A stretch of 64,000 nucleotides of DNA, from contig JAPPJZ010000033.1 in NCBI GenBank assembly GCA_028874365.1, positions 62,001 to 126,000 on the forward strand. Reading direction: 5' to 3'. The position numbers were made by a program, and so were the translations under genes. This document shows, piece after piece, positions 30,725 through 42,200 of this stretch (position 1 is the first letter of the stretch; each line of letters opens with the position of its first letter). The notes beneath the pieces are model-generated. The model saw nothing but the letters and a program-made list of their open reading frames with translations, had not been told where the DNA came from and searched no databases. This DNA comes from Chloroflexota bacterium (GTDB lineage Bacteria > Chloroflexota > Dehalococcoidia > Bin125).

Positions 30725-31585
30725 TCAGCCGGTGTCGCGCATAAACTGGCGGATCGCGTCTAGCGTGTCGGGCAGCTTCTCCGGCGAGCGCGCGTCCACG
30801 TCGAGGCAGCGCGCGTTGGGCGCCTCGTTGCAGATTCGGTGACCGATGCCGGTTGGATGGAACGGATCGGCCCCTGGCAGCACCAGCATCGGCGAGTGCG
30901 TGCGCCGCACCGCGACTTCATTGACGGCAAAGTACGGCGATCCGGTTGGCCACATTCCGTCTCGGAATTCGACGACGAGCGCGATGTACGCCTCTCGCCG
31001 CATCGTTCGCAAGGCGTCCGCGTAGAGCGGTTCGTCGTGGATCCGCTGAGCGAATGGCCCCGCTTCGTTGTTCTGCATGAACACGGGATCGCGGTTGGCC
31101 GACTCGATGACTGCTTCCAGTCCTTCCGCCCGAGCCAGGCGGATGGTGGGATTGAACATGTCGTAGAAGGTCTCGGGCGAGTTGGTCTCGTCGAGGCCGA
31201 CGGGATCCTGCATGATCAGTCCGCCGACGCGCGCCGGGGCCTGGTCCCCCAGGCGCAGCGCGTAGGCGCAGCCGATGCAACCGCCCATTACGTGAGCCCG
31301 CTGCACTCCGAGGTCGTTGAGCACCGCGACCTGGTCGAGCATCGCCTTGTCGTAGCTGAATGGCTCAAGCGAGGTCTTGCTCGCGCCGCAGTGGCGCTGA
31401 TCCATGCCGATCACCATGAACTCATCGGCGAACGACTCGATCGGGTTGATGATCGAACGCTGCCAGAACTCGATTTGCGAGTTGACGCCGCCCGGAGCCA
31501 GCAGCAGTAGCGGCGTGCCGCCGTTGCTCTCGCCGAACACCTCGTAGTGGATCGTCGTCCCGTCCGGTCGCATCACGTCAGCCAT
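30725..31585 (-). CDS. Alpha/beta hydrolase
   Basis: MADVMRPDGTTIHYEVFGESNGGTPLLLLAPGG...IGMDQRHCGAS...AHVMGGCIGCAYALRLG; nucleophile-elbow position reads GGCIGC. Confidence 0.85.
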   Translation of the reverse strand: MADVMRPDGTTIHYEVFGESNGGTPLLLLAPGGVNSQIEFWQRSIINPIESFADEFMVIGMDQRHCGASKTSLEPFSYDKAMLDQVAVLNDLGVQRAHVMGGCIGCAYALRLGDQAPARVGGLIMQDPVGLDETNSPETFYDMFNPTIRLARAEGLEAVIESANRDPVFMQNNEAGPFAQRIHDEPLYADALRTMRREAYIALVVEFRDGMWPTGSPYFAVNEVAVRRTHSPMLVLPGADPFHPTGIGHRICNEAPNARCLDVDARSPEKLPDTLDAIRQFMRDTG

Positions 31586-31669
31586 TGCCGCGCTCCTATC
31601 AAGCGGAGTCAGTCTATCGGCAGGCTCACTTCGTTACCCTTGCGCTACTCAGGATTGGTAGGACCGCCC

Positions 31670-32998
31670 ATGGTGACCACCGACGCACCACGACTCACGC
31701 TCGACACCCTCGACATCACCGACTCCGACCGCTACCGCGACCACGGCTATCCGTGGGCGGAGTGGGATCTGCTGCGTCGCGAAGCTCCGGTGTACTGGTA
31801 TCAGCGGCCGGGGTTTGAGCCGTTCTGGGCGATTACGAAGCACGCCGACATTCGCTACATCAGCGCGCATCCTGAGCTGTTCTCCAACTCGCAGATGTTG
31901 CGTCTGAACACGGCGGAGAAGCTGACCCAGCAGCAGACGGAGCGCGAGTTCCAGACGAACCGGCATGGGGGCGATCCGTCCGATCCGCAGGATTTCATCT
32001 GGATGGATCCGCCGGAGCATCGGCAGCATCGGGGGATCGTGGCGCGTCACTTTACGCCGCGGGTGATGAAGACGCTGGAGGATCATTTCGCCGAACTGGC
32101 CGAGGACTACGTCTCCGACTTCGCCGACAAGGTGGTGTCGAGTTTCGCAGAGAGAGGCGCGGATTCTGCGGTCGACGTCGTGCATGAGCTGTCGGCCAAA
32201 CTGCCGGTGGCGGCGATTTGCGACATGGGTGGGGTGCCGGAGGAGGATTGGGAGAAGATCTTCGAGTGGACGGAGGCGTTCGCCGGTCAGGACGACCCCG
32301 AGTACTGGGAACCGGGCGAGAACTCGTTCCAGGCGACGCAGCGGATCGTGCAGCAGTGGTTCCGGCATACGCAGGGCCTGATCGAGGAGCGTCATCGCAA
32401 CGGTTTCGGCGACGACCTGCTGAGTGACCTGCTGCAAGCGGAGATCGACGGTCGCAAACTGACAGCCGACGAGGTCCACAACTACTTCTTCCTGCTGCTC
32501 GGGGCGGGCAACGAGACGACCCGCAACGCGATCACCGGCGGGGTCAAGGCCCTGCTCGACCATCCCGATCAGATGCAGATGCTGGTTGACGATGAATCGC
32601 TGGTGCCCTCGGCGGTGGAGGAGATCCTGCGCTGGACGTCGATTGTGCTCCAGTTCCAGCGCACGGCGGTGCAGGATGTCGAACTGCGCGGCCAGAAGAT
32701 TCGCAAGGGCGAATCGGTCGTGCTCTGGTATCCCTCGGCCAACCGCGACGAAGAGATCTTCGAGGATCCCTACAGATTCGACATCACGCGCAAAGAGAAC
32801 GACCACTTCGCCTTCGGCGGATACGGCGAGCACTTCTGCCTCGGCGCGAACCTCGCGCGATGGGAGATGCGTTCGATCTTCCATGCGCTGCGTCCGATCC
32901 TGCCGCAACTGGAGATCGCGGCTGACCCGGAGTACGTGATCTCGTTCCTCCACGTCGGTGGGATTAAGCGCCAGATGGTTCGCCACCGCCCCGCCTAG
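31670..32998 (+). CDS. Cytochrome P450 (copy 1)
   Basis: I-helix GAGNETTRN; EEILRWTS ExxR; heme loop FGGYGEHFCLGANLARWE. Confidence 0.95.
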   Translation: MVTTDAPRLTLDTLDITDSDRYRDHGYPWAEWDLLRREAPVYWYQRPGFEPFWAITKHADIRYISAHPELFSNSQMLRLNTAEKLTQQQTEREFQTNRHGGDPSDPQDFIWMDPPEHRQHRGIVARHFTPRVMKTLEDHFAELAEDYVSDFADKVVSSFAERGADSAVDVVHELSAKLPVAAICDMGGVPEEDWEKIFEWTEAFAGQDDPEYWEPGENSFQATQRIVQQWFRHTQGLIEERHRNGFGDDLLSDLLQAEIDGRKLTADEVHNYFFLLLGAGNETTRNAITGGVKALLDHPDQMQMLVDDESLVPSAVEEILRWTSIVLQFQRTAVQDVELRGQKIRKGESVVLWYPSANRDEEIFEDPYRFDITRKENDHFAFGGYGEHFCLGANLARWEMRSIFHALRPILPQLEIAADPEYVISFLHVGGIKRQMVRHRPA

Positions 32999-33048
32999 TC
33001 GAGCGCGTGTCGTAGCATTTCGCCAAACAGGACGAAGAGGGGGTTCCC

Positions 33049-34374
33049 ATGGTCATCGCCGAAGCGCCCGGATTGACACTCGACGCGGTCGACATCACCG
33101 ACGCGGATCGCTACCGCGACATTGGTTATCCGTGGGCGGAGTGGGACCTGCTGCGCCGCGAGGCGCCGGTCTACTGGTATCAGCGGCCGGGGTTCGAGCC
33201 ATTCTGGGCGATCACGAAGCATGCCGATATCCGCTACATCTCGTCGCACCCAGAGCTGTTCTCAAACACACAAATGCTGCGTCTGAACAAGGCCTCGAAG
33301 CTGGCCTCGGCCCAGCGCCAGCGCGAAGCGGGCACCAACCGGACCGGCGGACACCCAGACGATCCGCCCGACTTCATCTACATGGACCCGCCCGAGCACC
33401 GACAGCACCGCAGCCTCGTCGCGCGGCACTTCACGCCCCGCATGATGAAGATGCTCGAGGATCACTTCGCCCACATGGCGGAGAACTACGTCTCGGACTT
33501 CGCCGACAAGGTCGTCGCCGACTTCGCCGAGCGTGGATCGAAGTCTGCCGTAGACGTGGTGCACGAGCTCTCGGCCAAGTTGCCGGTCGCCGCGATCTGC
33601 TCGATGGGTGGCGTGCCGGAGGAGGACTGGGACCAGATCTTCGAGTGGACTGAAGTGCTCGTTGGCGCGGAAGACCCGGAGTATCGACTGCCCGGTGAGA
33701 CGCCCAGCCAGGCCAGCCAGCGCATCTCGGTCGAGTGGTTCCACTACAACAACAGCTTGATCGAGGAACGCAAGCGGAATCTGGGCGACGATCTGCTGAG
33801 CGACCTGTTACGGGCGGAGGTCGATGGTCGGAAGCTGACGCCGGGCGAGATCCACGGTTATTTCGTGCTGCTGCTGGCGGCTGGCAACGAGACGACGCGC
33901 AACTCGATCTCGGGTGGCGTCAAGGCGCTGATCGACCATCCCGAGCAGATGCAGATGCTGGTCGACGACGCCTCATTGGTGCCCTCGGCGGTCGAGGAGA
34001 TTCTGCGCTGGACCTCGATCGTGATCCAGTTCCAGCGGACCGCGGTGGAGGACGTCGAGCTGCGCGGGCAGACGATCCGCAAGGGCGAGTCGGTGGTGCT
34101 CTGGTATCCGTCCGCCAATCGCGACGAGGATGTCTTCGAGGATCCCTACCGGTTCGACATCACCCGCGAGGACAACGACCACTTCGCGTTCGGCGGCTAC
34201 GGCGAACACTTCTGCCTGGGCGCCAATCTCGCGCGATGGGAGATGCGATCGATCTTCCACGCGCTGCGGCCGATCCTGCCGCAGCTCGAGCTGACCGCGG
34301 ATCCAGAGCACGTGATTGGATTCCTCCACGTGGGCGGCATCAAGCGGCAAATGGTCCGCTACCGACCCGCATAG
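33049..34374 (+). CDS. Cytochrome P450 (copy 2)
   Basis: Same motifs: AAGNETTRN, EEILRWTS, FGGYGEHFCLGANLARWE; strongly similar to copy 1 along its length. Confidence 0.95.
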   Translation: MVIAEAPGLTLDAVDITDADRYRDIGYPWAEWDLLRREAPVYWYQRPGFEPFWAITKHADIRYISSHPELFSNTQMLRLNKASKLASAQRQREAGTNRTGGHPDDPPDFIYMDPPEHRQHRSLVARHFTPRMMKMLEDHFAHMAENYVSDFADKVVADFAERGSKSAVDVVHELSAKLPVAAICSMGGVPEEDWDQIFEWTEVLVGAEDPEYRLPGETPSQASQRISVEWFHYNNSLIEERKRNLGDDLLSDLLRAEVDGRKLTPGEIHGYFVLLLAAGNETTRNSISGGVKALIDHPEQMQMLVDDASLVPSAVEEILRWTSIVIQFQRTAVEDVELRGQTIRKGESVVLWYPSANRDEDVFEDPYRFDITREDNDHFAFGGYGEHFCLGANLARWEMRSIFHALRPILPQLELTADPEHVIGFLHVGGIKRQMVRYRPA

Positions 34375-34446
34375 CATTCAATTCGGTCGCGCGAGCAGGT
34401 ATCTTCATGACGATCTCCCGGTCGGGGATCGGCATGGAGGCTTGCA

Positions 34447-35775
34447 ATGGTTACCGCTGAACGACCTGCATTGACGCTGGACACGCTGAACATCACCGAT
34501 ACATCGATCTACGTCGATCATGGCTACCCGTGGGAAGCGTGGGACATCCTGCGCCGCGAAGCGCCGGTCTACTGGTACCAGCGGCCCAACTTTGAGCCGT
34601 TCTGGGCGATCACCAAGCACGCCGATATCCGCTACATCTCATCGCATCCAGAGCTGTTCTCGAACACGCAACTGCTGCGGATGAACGATCACGACTCGAT
34701 CGGGATTACTGAGCGGGGGCGCGAAGTCAACGCCAACCGTTACGGCGGGCACCCCGGCGAGCCGCCGGACTTCATCTTCATGGACCCGCCGGAGCATCGG
34801 GAGCATCGGCGTTTGGTGGCGCACCACTTCACGCCGCGGATGATGAAGCGGCTCGAGGATCACTTTGCCGAGATGTCGGAGAACTACATCTCGAGCTTCG
34901 CGGACAAGATCGTGGCCGACTTTGCCGAACGCGGACAGACGAGCGCGCTCGACGTGGTACACGAGGTGTCGGCGTTGTTGCCGGTCGCGGCGATCTGCGA
35001 CATGGCCGGCGTGCCCGAAGATGACTGGGGCCAGATCTTTCACTGGACGGAGACGGCCGGGGGCGCAGCGGATCCGGAGTTCCGGCTGCCGGGTGAAGAT
35101 CGCGAGCAGACGATTCGCCGGGTGAACCTGGAGTTCAACGTTTACAACGAGGGGCTGGTGCGGGAGCGTCAGGCGAACGGGCTGGGCGACGACCTGCTGA
35201 GCGACCTGATGCGGGCTGAGGTGGGCGGCGAGCATTTGACGCCGCGTGAGATTTCCTCTTACTTCCGGCTGTTGATCGGGGCCGGCAACGAGACGACCCG
35301 GAACTCGATCACGGGCGGGATCAAGGCGCTGCTGGATCATCGCGACCAGCTGGACGACCTGGTGGCGAACCCGGAGCTGATTCCGTCGGCGGTTGAGGAG
35401 ATCCTGCGCTGGACGTCGATTGTGATCCAGTTCCAGCGGACGGTGACCGAGGACCTGGAGCTGCGCGGGAAGACGCTGCGCAAGGGCGACTCGATCGTGA
35501 TGTGGTATCCGTCGGCGAATCGCGACGAAGAGGTGTTCGAGAACCCGTACAAGTTCGACATCCGACGCGATCCGAACGACCACTTCGCGTTTGGCGGCTA
35601 CGGCGAGCACTTCTGCCTGGGCGCGAATCTCGCCCGTTGGGAGATGCGCTCGATCTTCCATGCGCTCTTGCCGATCCTTCCGAATCTGGAGTTGGCCGGC
35701 GAACCGGAGATGGTGCCGCAGTCGCTTCATGTCGGCGGCATCAAGCGGCAGATGGTGCGCTACCGAGCTCGGTAA
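34447..35775 (+). CDS. Cytochrome P450 (copy 3)
   Basis: Same motifs: GAGNETTRN, EEILRWTS, FGGYGEHFCLGANLARWE. Confidence 0.95.
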   Translation: MVTAERPALTLDTLNITDTSIYVDHGYPWEAWDILRREAPVYWYQRPNFEPFWAITKHADIRYISSHPELFSNTQLLRMNDHDSIGITERGREVNANRYGGHPGEPPDFIFMDPPEHREHRRLVAHHFTPRMMKRLEDHFAEMSENYISSFADKIVADFAERGQTSALDVVHEVSALLPVAAICDMAGVPEDDWGQIFHWTETAGGAADPEFRLPGEDREQTIRRVNLEFNVYNEGLVRERQANGLGDDLLSDLMRAEVGGEHLTPREISSYFRLLIGAGNETTRNSITGGIKALLDHRDQLDDLVANPELIPSAVEEILRWTSIVIQFQRTVTEDLELRGKTLRKGDSIVMWYPSANRDEEVFENPYKFDIRRDPNDHFAFGGYGEHFCLGANLARWEMRSIFHALLPILPNLELAGEPEMVPQSLHVGGIKRQMVRYRAR

Positions 35776-35803
35776 ATTGGGCTAGTCCCATACAGTGGTG
35801 GAG

Positions 35804-38772
35804 ATGCTGTTCTCCATCAGGAACAAGCCGGGCCTGATTGCGCTCCTCCTGGCGGTGATCGCATTCGCCAGCGCGCTCCTGGTCATCGGCGTCACGGGGG
35901 CTCAAGGCCCGGCGCCGGCCGATCCGGCGTACGAGCTGAGCGCTCAGGTGCTTTCCCGCGTCGACGAGCGCGGCCGCATTGAGCTCTGCCTGCGCACCGA
36001 TGACGGCCAGGTGCTCTGCCCGCGAGCCCGATTCCTGCATCCCGACCTGGCGTCGACGGATCGCTGGATCGCGAGCGGCGAGATTGCCTGGAATGCGCCG
36101 ATCGATCTCGATCGCGTCCTCTACCAGGCCGCGGCGTCTCCAGTCCGAGGGAACGAATCGGGCTGCCAGCCGGGCGTGGAGCGGATGTTGTCGGCCACGT
36201 GGAAGGTCGAGACGTCCGGAACGTTGGGCACCGCGTTTCATGTCGGGAACGGGCGCTTCATCACCGCTCATCACGTGGTAGACGGTCGACCCCCGTTCGT
36301 ATCGCTGATCCATGGCGATCGGACGATCGGCGCGGCGGTGCTCGGTGTGGAGCCGGAGTTCGATCTTGCCCTGTTGGAGGTGGTCACGCCGGAGTTGGTC
36401 TCTGACGTGCCGAGCGTGGCCTTGCGCGCTCCGACGCAGGACGACGTCGGGCAGCCGGTGCTGATGGTCGGCTATCCCGGCGGCGAGGCGCTGACCGTAT
36501 CCGGCGGCGGGGTGGTGATTCAGGTCTGGGACAACAACATTCAAACGTCCAGCGCCATTCGCACAGGGAATAGCGGGGGTCCAGTGTTCGACGCCTGCGG
36601 GGACGTGATCGGGGTGGTCTGGGCGGGCGGTTCGTCCTGGTCCTACACATACTCCGGACGGGCGCTGCAGTCGTCGCTGCGGCGCATCAAAGAGAGCTGG
36701 CCGCGCTGGCCGCGAGAACCCGAGTCGGTTCCCGCGACGCTGCATGCGGCGGGTCGGATGGTCTGGCACTACGGCGCTGAGCCGCCGCAGGGCGTGGATT
36801 GTTCCGAGCTGGACGGCGATTGGTGGCTCGGCGTCTCGGCGGTGGCGGACGAGGCGGAGGTGCGCAGCGATCTGGAGCGGAGCGGATGGCGTCAGGTCGG
36901 CGTCTGCGGCGCCGACGGACCGGACGATTTCGATAACGGACGCACGTACATCGCAGCGCTCGAGCGGATCGGTTCTCCACCGCTGATTGACTGCTCTGAG
37001 CATGAACTCGCCTTCGTCGAGACCGAGCTCTACCAGGGCAGGCAGGCGTTTGGCGACGTGAGACTGACCAGCCACGGTCTGGGACCGAACTGCCCCGGCT
37101 TGCTCCGCTATCGGCTGCTCGTCGCCTTCGATGATCCGATCGGCAGCGGGGCCGAGCTGGGGGCGACGCTGGTTGGCTCGGATGGATCGCTCCAGGTCGG
37201 CGGTTGGTCGGCACGCTCGTTCCGGACGCTGGGCAACGCGCCGGACGGGCTGATCACATCGCTCTGGCAGGAGTGGACGACTGCATCCGAGTTTGACCCC
37301 GCCGCGATCCGCCTCGCTGCAGGCGAGCAGCGTTGGCTGGTACAGATCGCGCCTGAGACATCCGAGTCGTCGGCCGCCACCGCGGGCCTCGCCGTTGAGC
37401 AGACCGTTCGTATCGTTGTGCGCGTTGACGCCGAGAGCGGCACGGTTCGGGCCTGTCTGCGCAGCGCCGACGGTGTGGAATGTGGCTCCGATGGTGGGAT
37501 CCTGGCGTATCCGTCCGAGAGCGGGCGCTGGCGCGCCTCGGCTCCGGTGCGATGGACCGCTGCCGTGCCGGTTGAGCTCACTGCCCTGCTTGAGCACGTC
37601 GCCCAGCCGGTGTTGACATGCGCCTATCGAGACCCCGACGAGCTGTACGCCTGGCAATTCAACTCGCTGGCCGGCAGCGGGACGGCGGTGCATGTCGGCG
37701 AAGGCCAGTTCCTCGTCAACGGTCGGCAGGCGCCTGAGACTGCGCCGTGGGGCGTCGTGTCGCGCGGCGAGATCTCGCTTCCGGTAATTCGCGTTGCCTT
37801 CGACGAGCGCAACGACCTGGCACTGGTCGAGCTGTTCGATCCGGAGGACGAAGCGGATCTGGGCGCTCCAGCCAGGTTCGGCAGTACCGGGTACGGCCTG
37901 GTCGGCGGCCATGCCCATTTGCTCTCGTATCCCTCCGGGCTCGCGGAGCGGCACCTGCTGACCGTGCTCGACGTTGCCGAGGTTACCCAGCGGGTGATTC
38001 GCGTCGAGCCGACGGGCATCAGGCGTCATGGGGCCCCGCTGATCGATCTCTGCAGTGGCGACCTGATCGGGATGTCGATCGGCGGCGACGATCTCCTGCG
38101 TGCCGAGACCGTTCGGGCCGCGCTCGATGACATGCGCAGTCGCGCCGAGCGCCCTATCTACTCGCAGGCTGGTCCTCCCGCTTATGGTTCGGCAGCTATC
38201 CACGCGCGGCCGCTGTACGCCGGACCAATTCAACCGGAGTTCTCGGGCAGGATTTGCGACGTGCATCCATCCGAGCGATTCGACACCCACTACGCGGTTT
38301 ACGCGGCCTCGGTCGACAACCCGGATGTCTGGCGGGTGTACGAGAAGGACGGAGCCCGGCCTGACACCTGCGATTTCGGCGACAAGATCTTCATCGTCGA
38401 GTACCGGGCGGACGAGGAGCCGGAAGCGGTCTGCTCGAGCCGCGGCGGCCGTCGTCGCCCGTCTCCGACGTGGAGTGGGAACTGGAAGCGCCAGATGGGA
38501 TCGAGCTGTTGCTGGCCACGAGCTTCCCGCGCAACGACTGTCCCGGACTCTCCACGCTCGAGCAGACGAGGTGGTTCTCGACCCACTACTTCAAGCTGCG
38601 CAACACCAGCAGGCACGACTTCGACCGACTCACCGTGCGCGTGTACAACGATGCCGATAAGCGCCACATCCCGCGTCGAGACGTCTACACCTTCGCCGAC
38701 TCCGATGTCTGGGGCTGGCGCGTCAACGTGACCGAGGGCGTGCCGATCAAGGTGGTGGTGACGGTTCGATAG
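35804..38772 (+). CDS. Large secreted/membrane trypsin-like protein, active plus degenerate protease domains; apparent frameshift near 38441
   Basis: Signal/TM N-terminus; GNGRFITAHHVVDG, EFDLALLEV, GNSGGPVFDACGDVIGVVWAG; second trypsin-like domain lacking His/Ser; C-terminal part continues in another frame (38470 ORF: EWELEAPDGIELLL...WGWRVNVTEGVPIKVVVTVR) and aligns with the paralogue at 39220. Confidence 0.75.
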
Positions 38773-38780
38773 GCCGCGAC

Positions 38781-38920
38781 GGGCGAGTTTCGGTTCGAGC
38801 GGGCGAAATTCGGGGCGGTTGCCCTTGCTTTGCTGTGCTGGGGTGAGAATTCGAACGAATAGTGTCCAAATCTGTCCAGATTTGTCCGGATCCGTCCAGA
38901 TTGGTCCAGATTTCTTCGGT
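38781..38920 (+). repeat. 10-bp-phased degenerate tandem array
   Basis: gggcgagttt/cggttcgagc/gggcgaaatt/cggggcggtt (38781-38820) and agtgtccaaa/tctgtccaga/tttgtccgga/tccgtccaga/ttggtccaga/tttcttcggt (38861-38920). Confidence 0.85.
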
Positions 38921-39120
38921 CTCAGTGCAGGCCATTCGTGATTGATCCGGAGGAGTCCAGGTCGGAATGCTGTCCATGCTCGCCTCCCGTCGCCGGTGGG
39001 GATTCCTGTTCGAGACCAACGATGGTACACGAACACATGTGCTTGTGGAGGCGCCTTCGGCTTAGCAGTTGCCTGGGAGACATTGGAGCGTCGGTGCGCG
39101 CCGAGCGTCCTCGTCGAAGT

Positions 39121-39180
39121 GGCAGGCGCGTACACATCAAGGAAGGCGAGCCATTCAGGGTTGTTGTGACGGTTCCATAG
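39121..39180 (+). pseudogene. Remnant of the 3' end of a third copy of the trypsin-like paralogue
   Basis: GRRVHIKEGEPFRVVVTVP* matches the paralogue terminus GWRVNVTEGVPIKVVVTVR*, with similarity also at nucleotide level including the stop. Confidence 0.6.
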
Positions 39181-39219
39181 CTAACGCTCCTTCTGATCCG
39201 GCTACCGTATCTTGCGCTC

Positions 39220-42200
39220 ATGCGCTCTGTTGTTTCCTGCGCATGTCTGCTACTTGTTCTCGGCGGCTTGGTGTTCGCTCTCGCCACGTTGTTCCGCCCC
39301 TCTCCCGCGTTCGCGGAGGAGCCGCCGCTCCGTCCCGCCGTCTTGGACGCCGCCTCAACCGCAGCCGCAACTCGATATCCAGTCTCCGGCCTGATCTTGA
39401 CTCGCCTGCATGACAACGGTCGCTTGGAACTCTGCTTTAAGAGCGAGCGACAAGAGGTGCTGTGTCCCAGGCAGAGATTCTTGAACTTGGATCGCGTGCG
39501 CAGAGACCGCTGGATCACAAGCAGCGAGTTCCGCTGGGATGTGCCCATTGATCCTGGCTTCGTGATCCCACCTCAGGCGACGGCGTCAATTGCAGATCCT
39601 GTTGCCGCCGGTGCGAGGTGCACTCCCGATTTCGAGAGAATGATGGCCGCGACCTGGAAAGTCGAGACTCTGCGAGGGCGGGGCAGCGCCTTTCATATCG
39701 GCAACGGTCGCTTCTTGACCGCACACCACGTCATCGACGGCGTACCACCGTTCGTCACATTGACCCACGAGGAACTGGCGATGCCCGCGGCAGTACTGGG
39801 CTCGGACCCCGCAGTCGACCTGGCGCTGTTGGAGGTGTACGACCGGAACCTGACAGCGCATCTGCCTACCGTGAATCTGCGAGTACCGACCCAGGCCGAT
39901 CTTGGCGAGGAGGTGTTTCTGGTTGGTTACCCGTTCGGAAATGCCCTGAATGTGTCGTTCGGCGGACTCATCACCCGCGTGTGGGAAGACGAGATTCTCA
40001 CAACCGCCCCGGCGATTGGGGGGAACAGCGGTGGACCGATGTTCGATGCTTGCGGCGAGGTGCTCGGCGTGCTCTGGGCGGGTTCAGCGAGAGGCAGTTT
40101 CTCTCACTCCGGTCACGTCTTGATCGATGCGCTGGCACATCTCGAGCCGAAATGGCCAGCGCTGCCTGAGAATCTGCCGTACGGGCTCGATCAACTGCCT
40201 GATGTGCTGATTTGGCACTTCTCCACAGAGCCACCCCCAGACCATGGATGCGCGGGGTTCGATGCTGACCTATGGGTGGGGATCGCCGGCGGTCGCGATA
40301 TAGACTTCGGGATCAAACTCAATGGCTGGTTGTCCAACGACTGTTCGAGGGGTCGCACTCGGGTGATGGCCTTCGAAGGCGGCTCGTATGGATGGGACAG
40401 GACCTTTGGAGAGTCGTGTGTGTTTCACTTCGATCCGGATGATCGAGCACACCGAGATATCGATCCGGGGCGGACCGAGGTCGTGCTCCACGAGTCAGAC
40501 GAACCGTACGGAAGGGCACGACTGGTTCGTCTATACGGGGACGGATACTGCCCAGGGGAGTTTACTCACGAGTTGGTCGTTGATTTGGATCCTCCGTTGG
40601 ATTCTGGGTACAACTTCGAGGCGGCGCTCCATCGGTCCGGTGGAATCAGGCACGTGAGCCTCAGCAAGGGATATGCGACCTACGGCGTTACCAACGAACC
40701 AAGGTCACCGCACGCGAGATACAGACAACGGTTCCGCGTTCCCGTGAATGCCGAGCTTGTGAGATTTCATCTCTCACATCGCGACCAAACCTGGACTGCA
40801 GATGTTCGCTCGCCTGATTCACAGGGGACCAGATTGACGTTGTCAGCCAAAATCATGGTGCTCGTAGAGGGCGCCTCTGGCGACGTGCGCTTCTGCTTGC
40901 AAGTCGATTCAGGTGCGCGGTTGTGCACTGCTGAGACCTTGGCACCGGGTTCCTTGGACGAAAACAAATGGCATGAACTGCCGGCAATGCGGTGGCTGGA
41001 AGACGTGCCGGCTGATCAGCTCGATCGTGAGTACGACCTATCTGCTCGTTACAGTTGCCAACTGAGCTCCACCATTGGTGATCAAGGATGGCAGCTCACC
41101 ACCCTGACCGGGACCAGCGTCGCCATCTACGTCGGGAATAGACAGTTTCTTGCCGGTGCTTCGGTGTTCAGCTCAGCGTTGCCTTGGGGTGTGCTGTCCC
41201 AAAGGCATGTGGCATTGCCGGCTGTTGTCGTGGCCAATGATGAGCGGAACAACCTCGTGCTCTTGGAGATCGTTGGGCATGTGGAAGAGGAGGACCTTGG
41301 GGCACCTGTTCGTCTCTCACAGCTATCTGAGGACGATGAGGGGCGTTACGTGACGATGCTGCGTTATCCATGGGGTGACGCAGACCGTTTCAGGGTGGCG
41401 CCGGGTCAGGTCAAAGGGGTCTCAGGTCGCTCGTTTTCCTTTTCTACCGCTTCGAGTGACCCGTTGTTTGTGTGGACCGGCACGCCTGTAATCGATGGAT
41501 GCACACACGATGTGGTTGGAATGATGCTCGGGGGCGGCGTGCTCTCTGCCGGCCCGATGGTGCAGTCGCTTCAAAAGCTGCGTTCCCTGCGACAGATGCC
41601 AGAACTGCCGACGACTGGTCCAATGCTGCAGGGCTCGTCCGCGCTGTGGCCGCGCCCCCTATACGTCGGAACAGAGCAACCCGATTTCGGTGGTTGGATT
41701 TGTAACGTTCGCGAGTCAGAACGCTATGACGTCTACTACGCAATCTACTTGGCGCGCTCGGATGATTTCGAACTAAGGCAAGTTGTGGACGGTGAGCAGG
41801 ATCGGGTACGCGGATGCGGCTGGCGAGACAAAATCTTCATCGTTGAGTACCGCTCGGACCGCGTTCCGGACTTGATCTGTGCCGCTCCCAACAGGCCCGA
41901 CCACCCTCTCTCCGACATCTCCGTCGAGTTTGCCGCGCCGGAAGGCGTCGAGTTGCTCCAGATCGCTGAGCTCAAGCGAGAACCTTGCGGCGACATCGAG
42001 TATGACGATGCTTGGGAAGATCGGTGGACTACGGACCTGTTCCTCAGCATCCGCGTGACGACGGACGTTGACTTTGATGACATCCAGGTCGACTACTTCG
42101 ACTCCGAGGGGCGGGAACTGGACACGTACTCGCGACGTGGTGGAGATGTCGATCCGGACGTACTCTCGTGGTTGGTCAACGTATTCGAGGAGAGCAACGT

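Noticed and set aside
29988-30842. Many small ORFs (up to 187 aa) in the repeat-rich spacer, including recurring 'TISRKTLGF'-like peptides
   Set aside because: The recurring peptide reflects the DNA repeat copies and is not kept in one consistent ORF context; treated as non-coding repeat. Codon-substitution analysis of more copies would settle it.
31649-35730. Long minus-strand ORFs across the P450 genes (31649..32986, 34639..35730)
   Set aside because: Mirror frames of P450 coding sequence with similar patterns repeated over each paralogue; no independent motif.
35741-38290. 849-aa minus-strand ORF antisense to the first giant protease
   Set aside because: Arg/Pro/His-rich low-complexity translation with no motif; the plus strand carries a signal peptide and trypsin motifs. 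High-GC antisense artefact.
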